64,000 nucleotides of DNA from assembly GCA_026182355.1 (NCBI GenBank), contig JAPFBL010000229.1, positions 349,001 to 413,000 of the forward strand, given 5' to 3'. The notes below the pieces were generated by a model. It was not told the origin of the DNA. It was given only the letters and a program-made list of their open reading frames with translations, and did not search any database. The DNA comes from Hermatobates lingyangjiaoensis (taxonomy: Eukaryota > Arthropoda > Insecta > Hemiptera > Hermatobatidae). This document shows positions 52,725-62,267 of the stretch, piece after piece; position 1 is the first letter of the stretch, and each line of letters starts with the position of its first letter. Position numbers and translations under genes: made by a program.

Positions 52725-54087
52725 ATATATGTATATATATATATAAAACGGTGATCAAACTAACTTACTTCTTATTATCTCTCTAGTGCTGTTTGGATAC
52801 AGATTATAGTTTACGCTTCAGGTCCCACAATATACGACTTAAAAGTTTTTATATTATCAGGCCTCCATCTATTGATGTCATAGGGTGATAGCACTTAACC
52901 GTTGTGGTCTTGTAAGAAAAGAACGAATGTCGAGACGTTGAGAGTTCCGTTAGAGGCCATGTAATTGCCTGTCTTCCTTGGCTAACCACAAAGTCGATCG
53001 TCTTGGCCGCCTGGAATGGGGAACCGCTTGAGCCAATCTTGACGCACTACTGATTTCTAACTCTTAGTGAGTTTCACTTAACTTTAATTTACCCAAATAA
53101 CTTCCCATTTCCATCTGATTAAACATTACCATATTTTTTAGTTAATTTAAAAATACTATTGATTTTGATAAAATGGTAATAAAAATATATCAGTATTTAT
53201 TTAAAATAAATAAATACTGTAGATTTAGAATATTTTTACTCTTCGGCTTTAATATTTTACCACCTATTTACTTTCCTGTAAGATTCCTTTCATTGTTAAT
53301 GTTGATAATTGACCTTTTTTTTGTTGTCCTATTATTTTTTTACTATTCATGTTACTATTATTTTCAAGGCAATATATCGCTACAAAGCCTTAAAAAAAGC
53401 GATAAATTTTTATCGCTATAAAAATCTCCTCAACAAATATTCCAGGAAACCCCCAAAGACGTCTGAAAAGAAAGTGACAAAGAGACTTATTGGTCTGAAT
53501 TATTCTATTGATTTATAAATTTAATCTAATTTTTATAACTTATTTTTCACGTCAGGAAGTATAATCGTTGGATTATTTCTTCCCTCCTGCCTCCATGTGT
53601 AAGTGTATATATTTCTTTCATCGTTGTCACTGGTAATGTTACATTTACCTTGTTGTGACTATGTAAAATAAAGAAAAAAAACCTATTCTTTTTCATTAGT
53701 AATCTATTACGTCTTACTGATTATCCTTCTAATTCTTTTCCCTCTTACTCCTAAATATATTTTTTCTCGACGCTTTTCTAAGTAGTTCTTATTACCCAGA
53801 ATACTTCATCTTCCTCTTTCCTTCTTCCTAATGACGGTTTCAAGCCCATGCTTGTATATTGCAAATCTTATGTTTCTAAAGTTTATTTCTGCTCTGTGGT
53901 TTGCCCATTTTAGGCTCATTTTTTTCAAACTTTAAGTATTTATAAGTAATCAAAGACGGAACTTCGTGAGTTTTTTCAAGTTCAAAATCAAACGTACAAA
54001 ATGCTGACGTTTCGGTTTCATTTAAAACCCCTTTTTTTTACAGTATAAGAATGAATATTTGAATAAAATAAACTGCAATTATACTAA
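52725..54087. other. Unassigned DNA with a hammerhead scrap
   Basis: Minus strand at 53985-54040: GGGGTTTTAAATGAAACC-GAAA-CGTC-AGC, a stem II-GAAA-ACGT-C arrangement related to family J, without a clear first box. Nothing else recognised. Confidence 0.4.
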
Positions 54088-54099
54088 CAGTATAAAACA

Positions 54100-54401
54100 G
54101 GTTAGCTCAGTGGTTAATGTACTCTGGGCTGGTAGTCCGGGATCTCCACATGGCCCTCGTTTAATTCACAATGGAGGTGAATAAATCTGAGTACGTCGTC
54201 CCTCGGAGAGGACGTTATGCCGTCGGTCCCGAACCTGTACTATGCCAGGTGCTCGTTAAAGATCCCTACTCGAAATGCACTTGAGTTAGGCAAATTTTAG
54301 GACTCCCAGTGTAGAATCTGTAGAATCACCGATTAAAGAAAAAGCCGGTAAACGGCTGACGTTATGACCCGCTAGAGGATCGGTTTAAAGAATAGAAAAA
54401 C
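54100..54401 (+). mobile_element. Full-length tRNA-derived SINE with target duplication
   Basis: Plus-strand copy: A box in GGTTAGCTCAGTGGTTAATG, central domain (CGGAGAGGACGTTATGCCGTCGG), CGTTAAAGATCCC, tail (CCGCTAGAGGATCGGTTTAAA). The B-box segment has a deletion (GTCCGGGATCTCCAC). Flanked by CAGTATAAAACA at 54088-54099 and 54402-54413. Confidence 0.92.
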
Positions 54402-54413
54402 CAGTATAAAACA

Positions 54414-55242
54414 TTGTAGTGACTGATGTATGATCATTGACTAATAATAGATCTATGTCCCAATGAACACAAAGCTATATTTGACCGTTCTTGTGTTTTT
54501 TTGAGATTTTTGTATAGTGCTCAAAGTTTCCTTATTCATATTTTTCTTTTATATGAAAGAGAGCATCAGTGAATTCATTTACAACTAGTTTCGATTCTTC
54601 ATTAGTCATCTTAAAGTTTTGGTTTTAAAAGTTTGTCCGTTTGTTAATTCTTCTCTTTCATTTGTCTCTAACTTGAAATAATGTAATCTATAATCAAGAA
54701 GTTTTGCATATACTAAATGCCCATTATCCTTCACTCTTAGTTTAATTACAACTTCCCCAATCAGTGTATCTTTGAATGAGATATACACTGAAAGGACAAA
54801 GCCACTTTCATTACGATAAACAAAACCTTTTTTGTTCTGAACGTCTATTGTGTTGGATATCTTTCGTTACGAATGACGATACGGATTTACTGAACACACG
54901 ACAAAAGTTCTTCATTGGATTTGAGAAGACCCAAAGAGATGACTAACATCTGTCATCGTATTTTTAGAAAACAAATTGAAACAACCAGTTGACAGTCTTA
55001 CCTCTTACATAAATCATATCTAATCAGTAATAATTGCATAACTAATACTTTGATACGTTAAGAGTAAAAACAAAAAAATGTGATTAAAATACTAACAAAG
55101 TAACTTGTTTTACTATATTTTGACCAAGTTATCACCTTTAAATATCATCCTTCGAATTATATGTTGGTTGGAAAAGAACCTGCCAGGTGAGTTTAATTAT
55201 CAGAAATATATATATATGTACAATATAGTTTATATTGGGTAT
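54414..55242. other. Unassigned DNA with a hammerhead scrap
   Basis: Minus strand at 54560-54605 reads ATGACTAATGAAGAATCGAA then ACTAGTTG: GAAA plus self-complementary ACTAGT, with stem II lost. The minus frame at 54606-54788 is open for 60 codons but unrecognised. Confidence 0.4.
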
Positions 55243-55286
55243 ATAAACTATATTGACTCAAAGAACACTCAGAAATGAAAGAGAAA

Positions 55287-55328
55287 CTCACTACTATATT
55301 TCGATGTCCTCGTCATCAGGAAGATAGA
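55287..55328 (-). ncRNA. Hammerhead-like core, family D, left arm
   Basis: CTGATGA (55313-55319), extra C, GAGGACATC (short stem II), GAAA, ATAT, cleavage base A, GTAGTGAG. Confidence 0.52.
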
Positions 55329-55430
55329 AACGAGTCGCTCCGCAGGCAGACAATGACTCGTTGAGTTCTAGACGTTATATATTGAGTTATCTAACGTTGA
55401 GTCGTTGTCTGCCTGCGGAGCGACTCGTTT

Positions 55431-55470
55431 CTATCTTTCTGATGACGAGGACATCGAAATACAGTAGTGA
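55431..55470 (+). ncRNA. Hammerhead-like core, family D, right arm
   Basis: CTGATGA (55439-55445), extra C, GAGGACATC, GAAA; stem III reads ATAC rather than ATAT. Confidence 0.5.
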
Positions 55471-55545
55471 GACTTTGTTTTATTTCAGAGTGTTCTTTGT
55501 GTCAATATAGTTCATTTAGTTCGTGGAATCGTTTCATTTAGTTGG

Positions 55546-55547
55546 TA

Positions 55548-55598
<51 letters not shown>

Positions 55599-55600
55599 AT
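55546..55600. repeat. (TA)n microsatellite
   Basis: Long TA tract directly between the family-D and family-A inverted pairs. Confidence 0.95.
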
Positions 55601-55653
55601 ATATTTAATAAATTCAAAACGAAGGAAACACACAGAAAGACACAGACATAACT

Positions 55654-55691
55654 CACATCGATATTTCGACCATCGTCGTCATCAGGAGGTG
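55654..55691 (-). ncRNA. Hammerhead ribozyme, family A, left arm
   Basis: As 55775-55812, on the minus strand: CTGATGA, extra C, GAC/GTC, GAAA, ATAT-C, stem I CACCTC/GATGTG. Confidence 0.7.
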
Positions 55692-55774
55692 CGAAGAGTC
55701 CCGCAGGAAGACAGGGTGGTACTGAAATCGGAGACCGCAGCCAGTACCGCCCTGTCTTCCTGCGGGACTCTTCG

Positions 55775-55812
55775 CACCTCCTGATGACGACGATGGTCGA
55801 AATATCGATGTG
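55775..55812 (+). ncRNA. Hammerhead ribozyme, family A, right arm
   Basis: Stem I CACCTC (55775-55780) pairs GATGTG (55807-55812); core CTGATGA (55781-55787), extra C, stem II GAC/GTC, GAAA (55799-55802), stem III ATAT, cleavage base C55806. Confidence 0.72.
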
Positions 55813-55901
55813 AGTTATGTCTGTGTCTTTCTGTGTGTTTCCTTCGTTTTGAATTTATTTTATTTTTTAAGAAAATCCGCTGGACCGTTTCTTTTAATTG
55901 T

Positions 55902-56150
55902 ATTTATATATATTGGTGTATACTGTCAGCAAGTCTTGTTTTAAACAAATATTATTCAAAAGCACTGCGCCTTCAGCATTAATTGTCTTCTTAGAAAGAA
56001 GTTCTTTTTGTTTTATAATTTTCTTATAATCTACTGGTAGCTCGTAAATGAATGTACCTAATCCCATAACAACCTTAGAATAGGAAAAACAACCTTAAAT
56101 AAAACCAGTGAACAAACTATATTTAGTTGTTGATTCCCAGTGGTTTGATC

Positions 56151-56198
<48 letters not shown>

Positions 56199-56216
56199 GA
56201 TATAATAATACATTAT
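55902..56216. other. Unassigned, with (TA)n
   Basis: A TA tract lies at 56155-56195; a decayed GTGGTTTGATCATT (family-B end) precedes it at about 56138-56153. Confidence 0.45.
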
Positions 56217-56333
56217 GTGACTCTCCCTCCGTCAATTCACTTCTTCTCCTGAGGACGACCGCCATTACGGTCGAAATATTGAAAAGTGAGTCTTTGTTGT
56301 GTTTCAGTTTATGTGTCACTGCTTATTTAATTG
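56217..56333 (+). mobile_element. Solo pLTR, family C
   Basis: Matches the inner-to-outer part of the PLE right pLTR from TCCCTCCGTCAATTCAC to GTCACTGCTTATTTAATTG, then (TA)n. Nearly identical to 30265-30370, so recent. Confidence 0.82.
56243..56286 (+). ncRNA. Hammerhead ribozyme, family C
   Basis: Sequence-identical core to 30283-30326: CTGAGGA, extra C, GACCG/CGGTC, GAAA, ATAT-T. Confidence 0.73.
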
Positions 56334-57848
56334 TATATATATATATATATATATAGAAAGAGAGAGAGAGAGAGATTCGATATCTATAACAGTATTACAT
56401 AAAGAAATAAGAATAAAATAGCATAAGACATTTAAGATACTTCCTCAATATATCAGACTTTTATTTTTTTATATTGTGATTTATTCTTGGAGTGATCACA
56501 TGTTTTATATCATATCTATCTTGCAGATATAGAAAGGTCATAAACTAAATAGTATAGGAAAAAGCCAGAGAAAAACAGTGATAACATCTCAGTTTTATAT
56601 GTTAGCACTCATCGCTATCAGATTAATAATGATAAGGCCTATCAAAAGTCATAGTTCGTCAGTTGATAGGCAGATAGTGACACTGTGAACTTCTCAAGTA
56701 GAGGACATACCTCATCTTCTGATGACAGTCACTGTTAAAATAAGAAATGAGCCATTGTCAGTTATTTTCTGCAAAGTTGTCAAGTCTTTTGAAATTTATA
56801 TATATATACATTTTTATATAACGGTTTATTTTTATAACGGTTGGAGACCGTTAATACTACATAATATCTCTCTGAGAGATATGGTATTCATCTCTCTTAA
56901 CTCGTTTTCTTTTCTTTACTTCGAACAGTTTTTTCTAATTGAAAATGAGTTCATGCAATCGGGATTCGGTCAATTTTCAAAATTGATTGCATAACACACC
57001 TATGAAACAGTTGATACATTATTGAATTTGTTTTATACAGAGGTATTTATAATATATATTTATTCAGGCAGTATGTGATTGTCTTCAGGTGGAAACAATT
57101 TCCTTCGAGGCTGTGTTTTTTGAATATGCATCTGTGAGACCATTAAGTTCACAGGATGTTCTATTGTTGTTATGTTTTTAATCCTTAATATGGATTCAAA
57201 TAATTCGATATATTAAATTTTTTGTGCTAACCTGGTTCTAAATTTGTTAAGACTACGAATGAAACAGAGAACTGGAAACTCGATTTTATATAGTTACAGA
57301 ACTGTACACCGAAATAAACCCTGGCACCATTCACGATAATGGTGAAATCTCAAGTTCACCTTTCAAGTTCGTCGTTTCAAGGAGTTTGATTACTAACAAA
57401 TTGTAAAGTATCTATAGAAACAATGGCATTAGAGAAGAGGGGCCCATTGGCTCAAGGTAGTCTGTGGGTGAAGTCAGAACTGAAGAGAACAGCCTGAAGC
57501 CAGTTAGTCATTAGTCGTGATTATGATGGAGACCTTCTCTGATTAACATGGGCCTCTGTTATTGGGAGGACCTTGTTGCCACTGTGGGCGCAGGCGACCC
57601 TGTCTTGGCCCCCTCGGACTCGCTCGTGGGAGGCTTTGTCTCATCGAATTACCTTCGGCCTCCAAATCCAATCGCTTTCATCTTGACCTCCTTGTTCTAG
57701 TTCGCGCTTACTTCGCCTTCCTCTCATTGCTGACAGTCTGCATTGTCCAAGAGGAAGTAATCAGAAATCCTGGTCAAGTCCATAAAAAAGAATATTAGAA
57801 TATATTTCTTCTCATAGACTCTTCATCTGGACAATATCAATATATATG
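56334..57848. other. Unassigned DNA
   Basis: (TA)n at 56335-56355, (GA)n at 56355-56374. 56990-57050 (CACACCTATGAAACAGTTGATA) resembles family J. 57540-57790 is GC-richer with a 78-codon plus-strand frame (57562-57798) that I do not recognise. Confidence 0.4.
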
Positions 57849-58000
57849 ACTCGCGTTCCGTCCTTTGACATGAGGAGATCTCTCTCATTTCGTCCTCTCT
57901 TCTAGTCTTCTCCAGATGACGAACAACAGTTCGCAATATTGAATTTAGTAAGTGTGAATTTTATCTTTTTTCTGTATCATATTTTGTGTAATTTAAATTT
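57849..58000 (+). mobile_element. Solo pLTR, family H
   Basis: CTCGCGTTCCGTCC, CTTCTCCAGATGA-C-GAAC-AACA-GTTC-GCAA-TATTGAATTTAGTAAG, tail ATTTTGTGTAATTTAAATT before (TA)n. First box CAGATGA and GCAA for GAAA: inactive. Confidence 0.6.
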
Positions 58001-58070
58001 ATATATATATAATATTATATATATATATATATATAATATATATATATATTATAATATATAATATATATAT
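58001..58070. repeat. Imperfect (TA)n/(TAA) tract
   Basis: About 70 bp of TA repeats joining the family-H and family-B elements. Confidence 0.92.
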
Positions 58071-58105
58071 CAATGATCAAACCACAATAAGAAATGGGAA
58101 AACAA

Positions 58106-58148
58106 GACTAAGATCTTTCAACCGTAACAAGCGGTCTTCGTCAGAGTC
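58106..58148 (-). ncRNA. Hammerhead ribozyme, family B, left arm
   Basis: GACT/AGTC, CTGACGA, extra A, GACCG/CGGTT, GAAA, AGATCT, cleavage base U. Confidence 0.72.
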
Positions 58149-58180
58149 AAAAACCCAACTTGACTCTGGGTTGGGTTTTT

Positions 58181-58223
58181 GACTCTGATGAAGACCGCTT
58201 GTTACGGTTGAAAGATCTTAGTC
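58181..58223 (+). ncRNA. Hammerhead ribozyme, family B, right arm
   Basis: As the left arm but with CTGATGA (58185-58191): the only core difference falls at N7, the one free position of the box. Confidence 0.72.
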
Positions 58224-58304
58224 TTGTTTTCCCATTTCTTATTGTGGTTTGATCATTGATTGTTGTTTCACGTGTTTATGTGAAACCTTTTTATATATGT
58301 ATAT

Positions 58305-58480
58305 ACCATGATAAACGAAAAACGGTCCGGCAGGACAAATAACAATTAAAATAAGCAGTGACACATAAACTGAAACACAACAAAGACTCACTTTTCAATA
58401 TTTCGACCGCAATTACGGTCGAAATATTGAAAAGTGAGTCTTTGTTGTGTTTCAGTTTATGTGTCACTGCTTATTTTAAT
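58305..58480. mobile_element. Collapsed pLTR fold-back, family C
   Basis: Starts ACCATGATAAACGAAAAACG, the full outer end missing from the left pLTR of the PLE. The two arms meet in stem II: TTTCGACCG-CAATTA-CGGTCGAAA, so both GAAA-stem III-stem I halves remain but both CUGANGA boxes are gone. The hairpin is otherwise perfect for about 75 bp per arm. Confidence 0.75.
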
Positions 58481-58491
58481 TATATATATAT

Positions 58492-58640
58492 AAACACAAA
58501 GAACACTCAGAAATGAAACAGAAACTCACTACTATATTTCGATGTCTTCGTCATGAGGAAGATAGAAACGAGTCGCTCCGCAGGCGTACAACAACGAAAC
58601 GTTTATTTAGTTCGTTAAATCGTTTCATTTAATTGGTTAT
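58492..58640 (-). mobile_element. pLTR, family D, shortened
   Basis: Minus arm as in 55243 (TTTCGATGTCTTCGTCATGAGG; CTCATGA for CTGATGA, so inactive), followed by only the outer tail of the opposite arm (GTTCGTTAAATCGTTTCATT) before a TA run. Confidence 0.62.
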
Positions 58641-58840
58641 ATATAAATATTTCTCTGGAGTAACGTGCTGTTCTTTTATTTTAGGGTAAATCCCAAATTA
58701 ATTTTGCCAGAGATATTTCAACTTTACCAGTTGGGTTAACATATTATGACAAGTTAAACGAATTAATAACCAATATATATTTACTTACACAAGCTTTCGA
58801 CTGTTTAGTAGTCATGCTCAGGTATAATTTGTATATATAT
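58641..58840 (-). mobile_element. Decayed PLE scrap, family M
   Basis: Minus strand at about 58780-58825: CTGAGCA-T-GACT-ACTAAAC-AGTC-GAAA-GCTTGTG. Stem II (GACT/AGTC) and GAAA are kept, the first box has C for G8. 58680-58730 repeats 24462-24510. Confidence 0.45.
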
Positions 58841-59035
58841 CCGTGCTCAAACCACAATATGAAATTAGAAAAAGATACTAAGGTCTTTCGAACGTAACAA
58901 GCGTTTCTTCAGTTAGGTTTTTGACTCTGACGAAAACCGCTTGTTATGGTTGAAAGATCTTAGTTTTTTTTTCCCATTTCTTATTGTGGTTTGAACATTG
59001 ATTTTTGTTTCACCTGTTTATACTGAAATTTTGTT
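58841..59035. mobile_element. Inverted pLTR pair, family B, decayed
   Basis: TGCTCAAACCACAATATGAA against TTCTTATTGTGGTTTGAAC; the right arm retains CTGACGA-A-AACCGC...ATGGTT-GAAA-GATCTTAGTT, the left is damaged. Confidence 0.68.
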
Positions 59036-59054
59036 ATGCATATATGGTAATATC

Positions 59055-59271
59055 GTAATAGAAACAACAACCATAAAGGTGATCACTAGAACTCATTACT
59101 ATATATCGACTGCCTCATCAGGTAAAAAGATATGAGTCGCTCCAAAGTCAAACAAAGATAACTTTATGGCGAAGCAGTCGAAATATAGTATTAAGTTTTT
59201 GTGATCTCTTTTATGTGTGTTCTTTCTGTGAATTTTGTTTCTTTAGTTCGTGAAATTGTTTTATATAATTG
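59055..59271. mobile_element. Inverted pLTR pair, family D-like, decayed
   Basis: ACTCATTACTATATATCGACTG against AGTCGAAATATAGTATTAAGT; outer tail TTAGTTCGTGAAATTGTTTTAT as in family D. The ribozyme boxes are not intact (TGATGAGGCAGTCGATATA on the minus side). Confidence 0.55.
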
Positions 59272-59359
59272 TCGATACATAACAATTAGATTGTACATAA
59301 GATGATTAAGAAATGTACAAACCCTTTACATTTGGTATAATGTGGTCAAAGTTATTCAC

Positions 59360-59398
59360 GTCCTGAAGAGGAATGTTGATCACTTGAAACATGTCGAC
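59360..59398 (+). ncRNA. Hammerhead ribozyme, relative of the 17-kb copy
   Basis: Stem I GTC/GAC, core CTGAAGA (59363-59369), extra G, stem II GAATG/CACTT (one A-C mismatch, one G-U), GAAA (59386-59389), self-complementary stem III ACATGT, cleavage base C59395. Same stem II and III sequences as 17025-17076 apart from the stem II changes. Confidence 0.66.
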
Positions 59399-59514
59399 TC
59401 TAGGAAATATAATTTGCTGTGTAGACTGTAGATGAAGTATCGAGAATGAATTTATAATGATTGAGCAGCTTATTAGGAAACAGGTATCAACTAAGTTAGG
59501 TGTTATTTTAAATA

Positions 59515-59516
<2 letters not shown>

Positions 59517-59562
<46 letters not shown>

Positions 59563-59592
59563 ATAAGATAGATAGATAGATAGATAGATATA
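59517..59592. repeat. (TA)n followed by (GATA)n
   Basis: About 21 TA units then six GATA units, leading into a family-J pair. Confidence 0.93.
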
Positions 59593-59601
59593 TAGGTATA
59601 T

Positions 59602-59722
59602 ATAGGTGTGTTCTCTAATCGGGGTTCGGTCAAAAAAATTTTTATCCTGGAAAATTGACCGAACCCGATTAGAGAACACACCTATTCTATGAAACGGTCG
59701 ATATATTATTAAATCTGTTATA
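59602..59722. mobile_element. Inverted fold-back, family J
   Basis: GGTGTGTTCTCTAATCGGGT-type arm and its inverse close around CAAAAAAATTTTTATCC; tail CGGTCGATATATTATTAAATC as at 16562. No ribozyme first box. Confidence 0.62.
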
Positions 59723-61574
59723 TAGATATATAGATATATAATATTTATTCGTATATTTGGGGAACATACCATAGTTTGAAATTTGTATATTTGGGGAAAA
59801 AAATTAATCTCTCATGTATATATATATATATATACTCTTATTGTAGTATTACTCTTAGGTATATTGAGGATATGCAGTTTAAGTGAATGTGAAATGGTTT
59901 TCTCGGAGAGGCGTTTAGTCAAGATAATCGAGGCGTATCGCACACGTCACAGAAAGTGTTACAGGAAGTGAACATTCATTAGCTAACACTGTTTCACTTT
60001 CCTCAGTATGAAAACTAAGAGTAGAGGTATTCTGTTATTTATTGATTATATCTTTAGAGAGCTAGAAAGTGTGATATACAGCTAAGAATATTGGTGACAG
60101 TCCTTATTAAGGTACATCAAGTTTTTGTTAGATTCCCTTCTTTACGTCGATGATTCATTATCTTGGGTTTAGGATATCTGGAAGGTCAGAATTAGTTCGT
60201 TATATTATTTTCCTTCAAATATACCTGCTGCGTTTAGCTGAGTGCTACAATGGATTCACAATTTGAAATAATACTTGCTGAGTGGACTTCAATAGATTTG
60301 TAGATATCTATTCCCTATTCATGGAAAGTTTCTATCTAGTAAAGCGCATTTCATTTAAAATATATGAAATTTATGATTTTCATAGTATGGATAAAAGCTA
60401 AGTTTTATGTGAGTAATTCATCTTAATATTTTTGTATATTGCTACGTTGGATATTGTTGCTAACGTTTAAAAAAATTGCATTTCGTGATCTTTGTTTTGT
60501 TTATAGTCATCGCCACATCAGAGACTAGGTCTCCATGAAATGTACACTGTTTTCTCTCTGTATTTTAGCTTTATGTGAAGTTTTCTCAGTTGACATAAGG
60601 CTTTAAAGCTTGAATACTTGATACCTATCAAGGTATATCAGGGATATAGATATCCTGATAGTGCTAGGTCCCTCAAACCTTATTCTGGGCCCTTAGTGGT
60701 TTCTGCTCTGAGACCTGTAGTGTTTCGTGTCCCTAGTGTTTGATTGATAGTGTTGATAAAACTATTGGTAATCTTAGCACCTCTAGGTTTGTTGTTCTGG
60801 GACCTTGGTGGTTTGACTTCAGCAACCTTAATTCTAATGCCCTTTCTCTTTTAAAGTGTGTTGTGGTGCCCTCAAAGCTAGCAGCCCTGGTATCCTTGCT
60901 GCTGTCTGTCCTTATTCTTCGTACGTAATGCTTTAGACTCTTAATACTTCCTCCTCTTTGGCCCTAATATTAATGTCCTCCTGTCTTGATTGGCTGTTGC
61001 TCTAACAGTCTTTGCTTTTCTTATTTGTTGCCATCTGCCTTAGTAATCTAAGTAAGGAGCTTGCTGACCAACGGTCCACAGAGCTCGGCAAACCTCCCAA
61101 GCCAATTCATTCTGGTAACATGTCAAGAATTTAAACACAAAAACCATATCTAAGCCAATTGCTCACCACTATATAGTTGAAATATAATAATAAAAAACGT
61201 ATACCATGTACCATTACAGGGACATATACTTTCATTACTATAGCATCTACTCCGTGATCTTCATTTGGTGTGTTCACTTATAGCCCTTGAATACATTTAA
61301 ACTGGTTTTATGTTGCATCAGACTTTTTAATTATCTCAGATAACATTCTCAGCAAAAAATTATAAACTTATGCAAGTAGAGATAAGCAGTTTTTAGAGTT
61401 CTGACCGTGACCTCATACCATGGACCATACCTTAATTGTAGGGTAAAAAGGCATTATATATATATTATATGTGGTATTATGAGTAAATACCACATAATAA
61501 GTGATTGCACTACGTTAGAACATTCCTTAATTGCATGTGGAGCAACGTGGTTGTTATTATGGCATATATGTACA
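59723..61574. other. Unassigned DNA
   Basis: Small hairpins at about 60637-60661 (TATCAGGGATATAGATATCC) and 61466-61497 (TATGTGGTATT/AATACCACATA). No gene recognised. Confidence 0.4.
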
Positions 61575-61777
61575 AGATTTCACATAAACACGTAATTTAA
61601 CAATCAGTGATCAAACCACAATATGAAATGGGAAAAAAAGACTATGATCTTTCAACCGTAGCAAGCGGTCTTCGTCAGAGTCAAAAACCCATCTGACTTT
61701 TTGACTATGACGAAGACTGCTTGTTACGGTTGAAATGTCTTAGTTTTTTTTCCCATTTCACATTGTGGTTTGATCAT
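61575..61777. mobile_element. Inverted pLTR pair, family B
   Basis: CACATAAACACG, AACAATCAGTGATCAAACC and their inverses; left-arm ribozyme nearly intact, right arm has CTATGACGAAGACTGC... and GAAATGTC. Right end at (TA)n. Confidence 0.75.
61640..61682 (-). ncRNA. Hammerhead ribozyme, family B
   Basis: GACT/AGTC, CTGACGA, extra A, GACCGC/TACGGTT, GAAA, then AGATCA: the self-complementary AGATCT has one change. Confidence 0.62.
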
Positions 61778-61801
61778 ATATATATATATATATATATATA
61801 T

Positions 61802-61954
61802 ACCAATTAAAAGAAACGGTCTAACGGACTTTTTTAAATAAAAAATTCAAAACGAAGGAAACACACATAAAGACACAGACATAACTCACATCGAAATATC
61901 GATTGAGTTATGTCTGTGTCTTTATGTGTGTTTCCTTCGTTTTGAATTTATTTT

Positions 61955-61955
<1 letters not shown>
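61802..61955. mobile_element. Collapsed pLTR fold-back, family A
   Basis: Two family-A arms meet at ACTCACATCGAAATATCGAT-TGAGT: CUGANGA and stem II are missing on both sides. Bounded by (TA)n at both ends (61777-61802, 61957-61990). Confidence 0.72.
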
Positions 61956-61988
<33 letters not shown>

Positions 61989-61994
61989 ATATAT

Positions 61995-62267
61995 CAATAA
62001 AATAGAAAAACTGAGGAAACACACAGAAAGACTTACAGACATAACTCACATCGATATTTCGACAATCGTCGTCATCAGGAGTGTCAAGACGAAGTAGTCT
62101 CCGCAGAGACAGGGCGGATCCGATACCGCCTGTCTATCCTCGACTCTGTCTTGACCTCTGTGACGCGTTGTGAATATCGATGTGAGTTATGTCTGTGTCT
62201 TTCTGTGTGTTTACCTCGTTTTTATTTTATTGTAAAAAAGTCCAGCTGGACCGTTTCTTTTAATTGT
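61995..62267. mobile_element. Inverted pLTR pair, family A
   Basis: Left arm with intact ribozyme, centre with ACAGGCGGTAT/ATACCGCCTGT-type pairing, right arm damaged (GACGCGTTGTGAATATCGAT). Tail AGCTGGACCGTTTCTTTTAA then (TA)n at 62266-62309. Confidence 0.75.
62047..62083 (-). ncRNA. Hammerhead ribozyme, family A
   Basis: CTGATGA, extra C, GAC-GATT-GTC, GAAA, ATAT, cleavage base C, stem I CACTC/GATGTG with one bulge. Confidence 0.66.

Larger units (their letters stand above)
55243..55545. mobile_element. Inverted pLTR pair, family D
   Basis: Arms share GTCGCTCCGCAGGCAGACAA and its inverse and both ribozyme cores, around a centre at about 55375. Left end TTGACTCAAAGAACACTC; right tail GTTCGTGGAATCGTTTCATTT before (TA)n. 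Confidence 0.78.
55606..55901. mobile_element. Inverted pLTR pair, family A, most complete
   Basis: Symmetric fold-back: both arms carry an intact ribozyme and the inner segment GAGTCCCGCAGGAAGACAGG with its inverse, centred at about 55725. The outer right tail is GGACCGTTTCTTTTAATTG then TA-rich DNA. Confidence 0.82.
58071..58291. mobile_element. Inverted pLTR pair, family B, most complete
   Basis: Symmetric fold-back with CAATGATCAAACCACAATAA and its inverse at the two sides and AACCCAACTT/GGGTTGGGTT at the centre. Both ribozymes are intact. Confidence 0.82.

Noticed and set aside
55542..55784. Open frames through TA tracts (also at 16603, 16875, 27326, 27357, 41531, 59503, 62151)
   Set aside because: They encode Tyr-Ile repeats from (TA)n joined to pLTR sequence; no domain and no independent start. 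They are artefacts of microsatellites lacking stops in some phases.
57562..57798. 78-codon frame in a GC-richer patch
   Set aside because: No recognised domain; lies next to pLTR elements and is likely repeat-derived.
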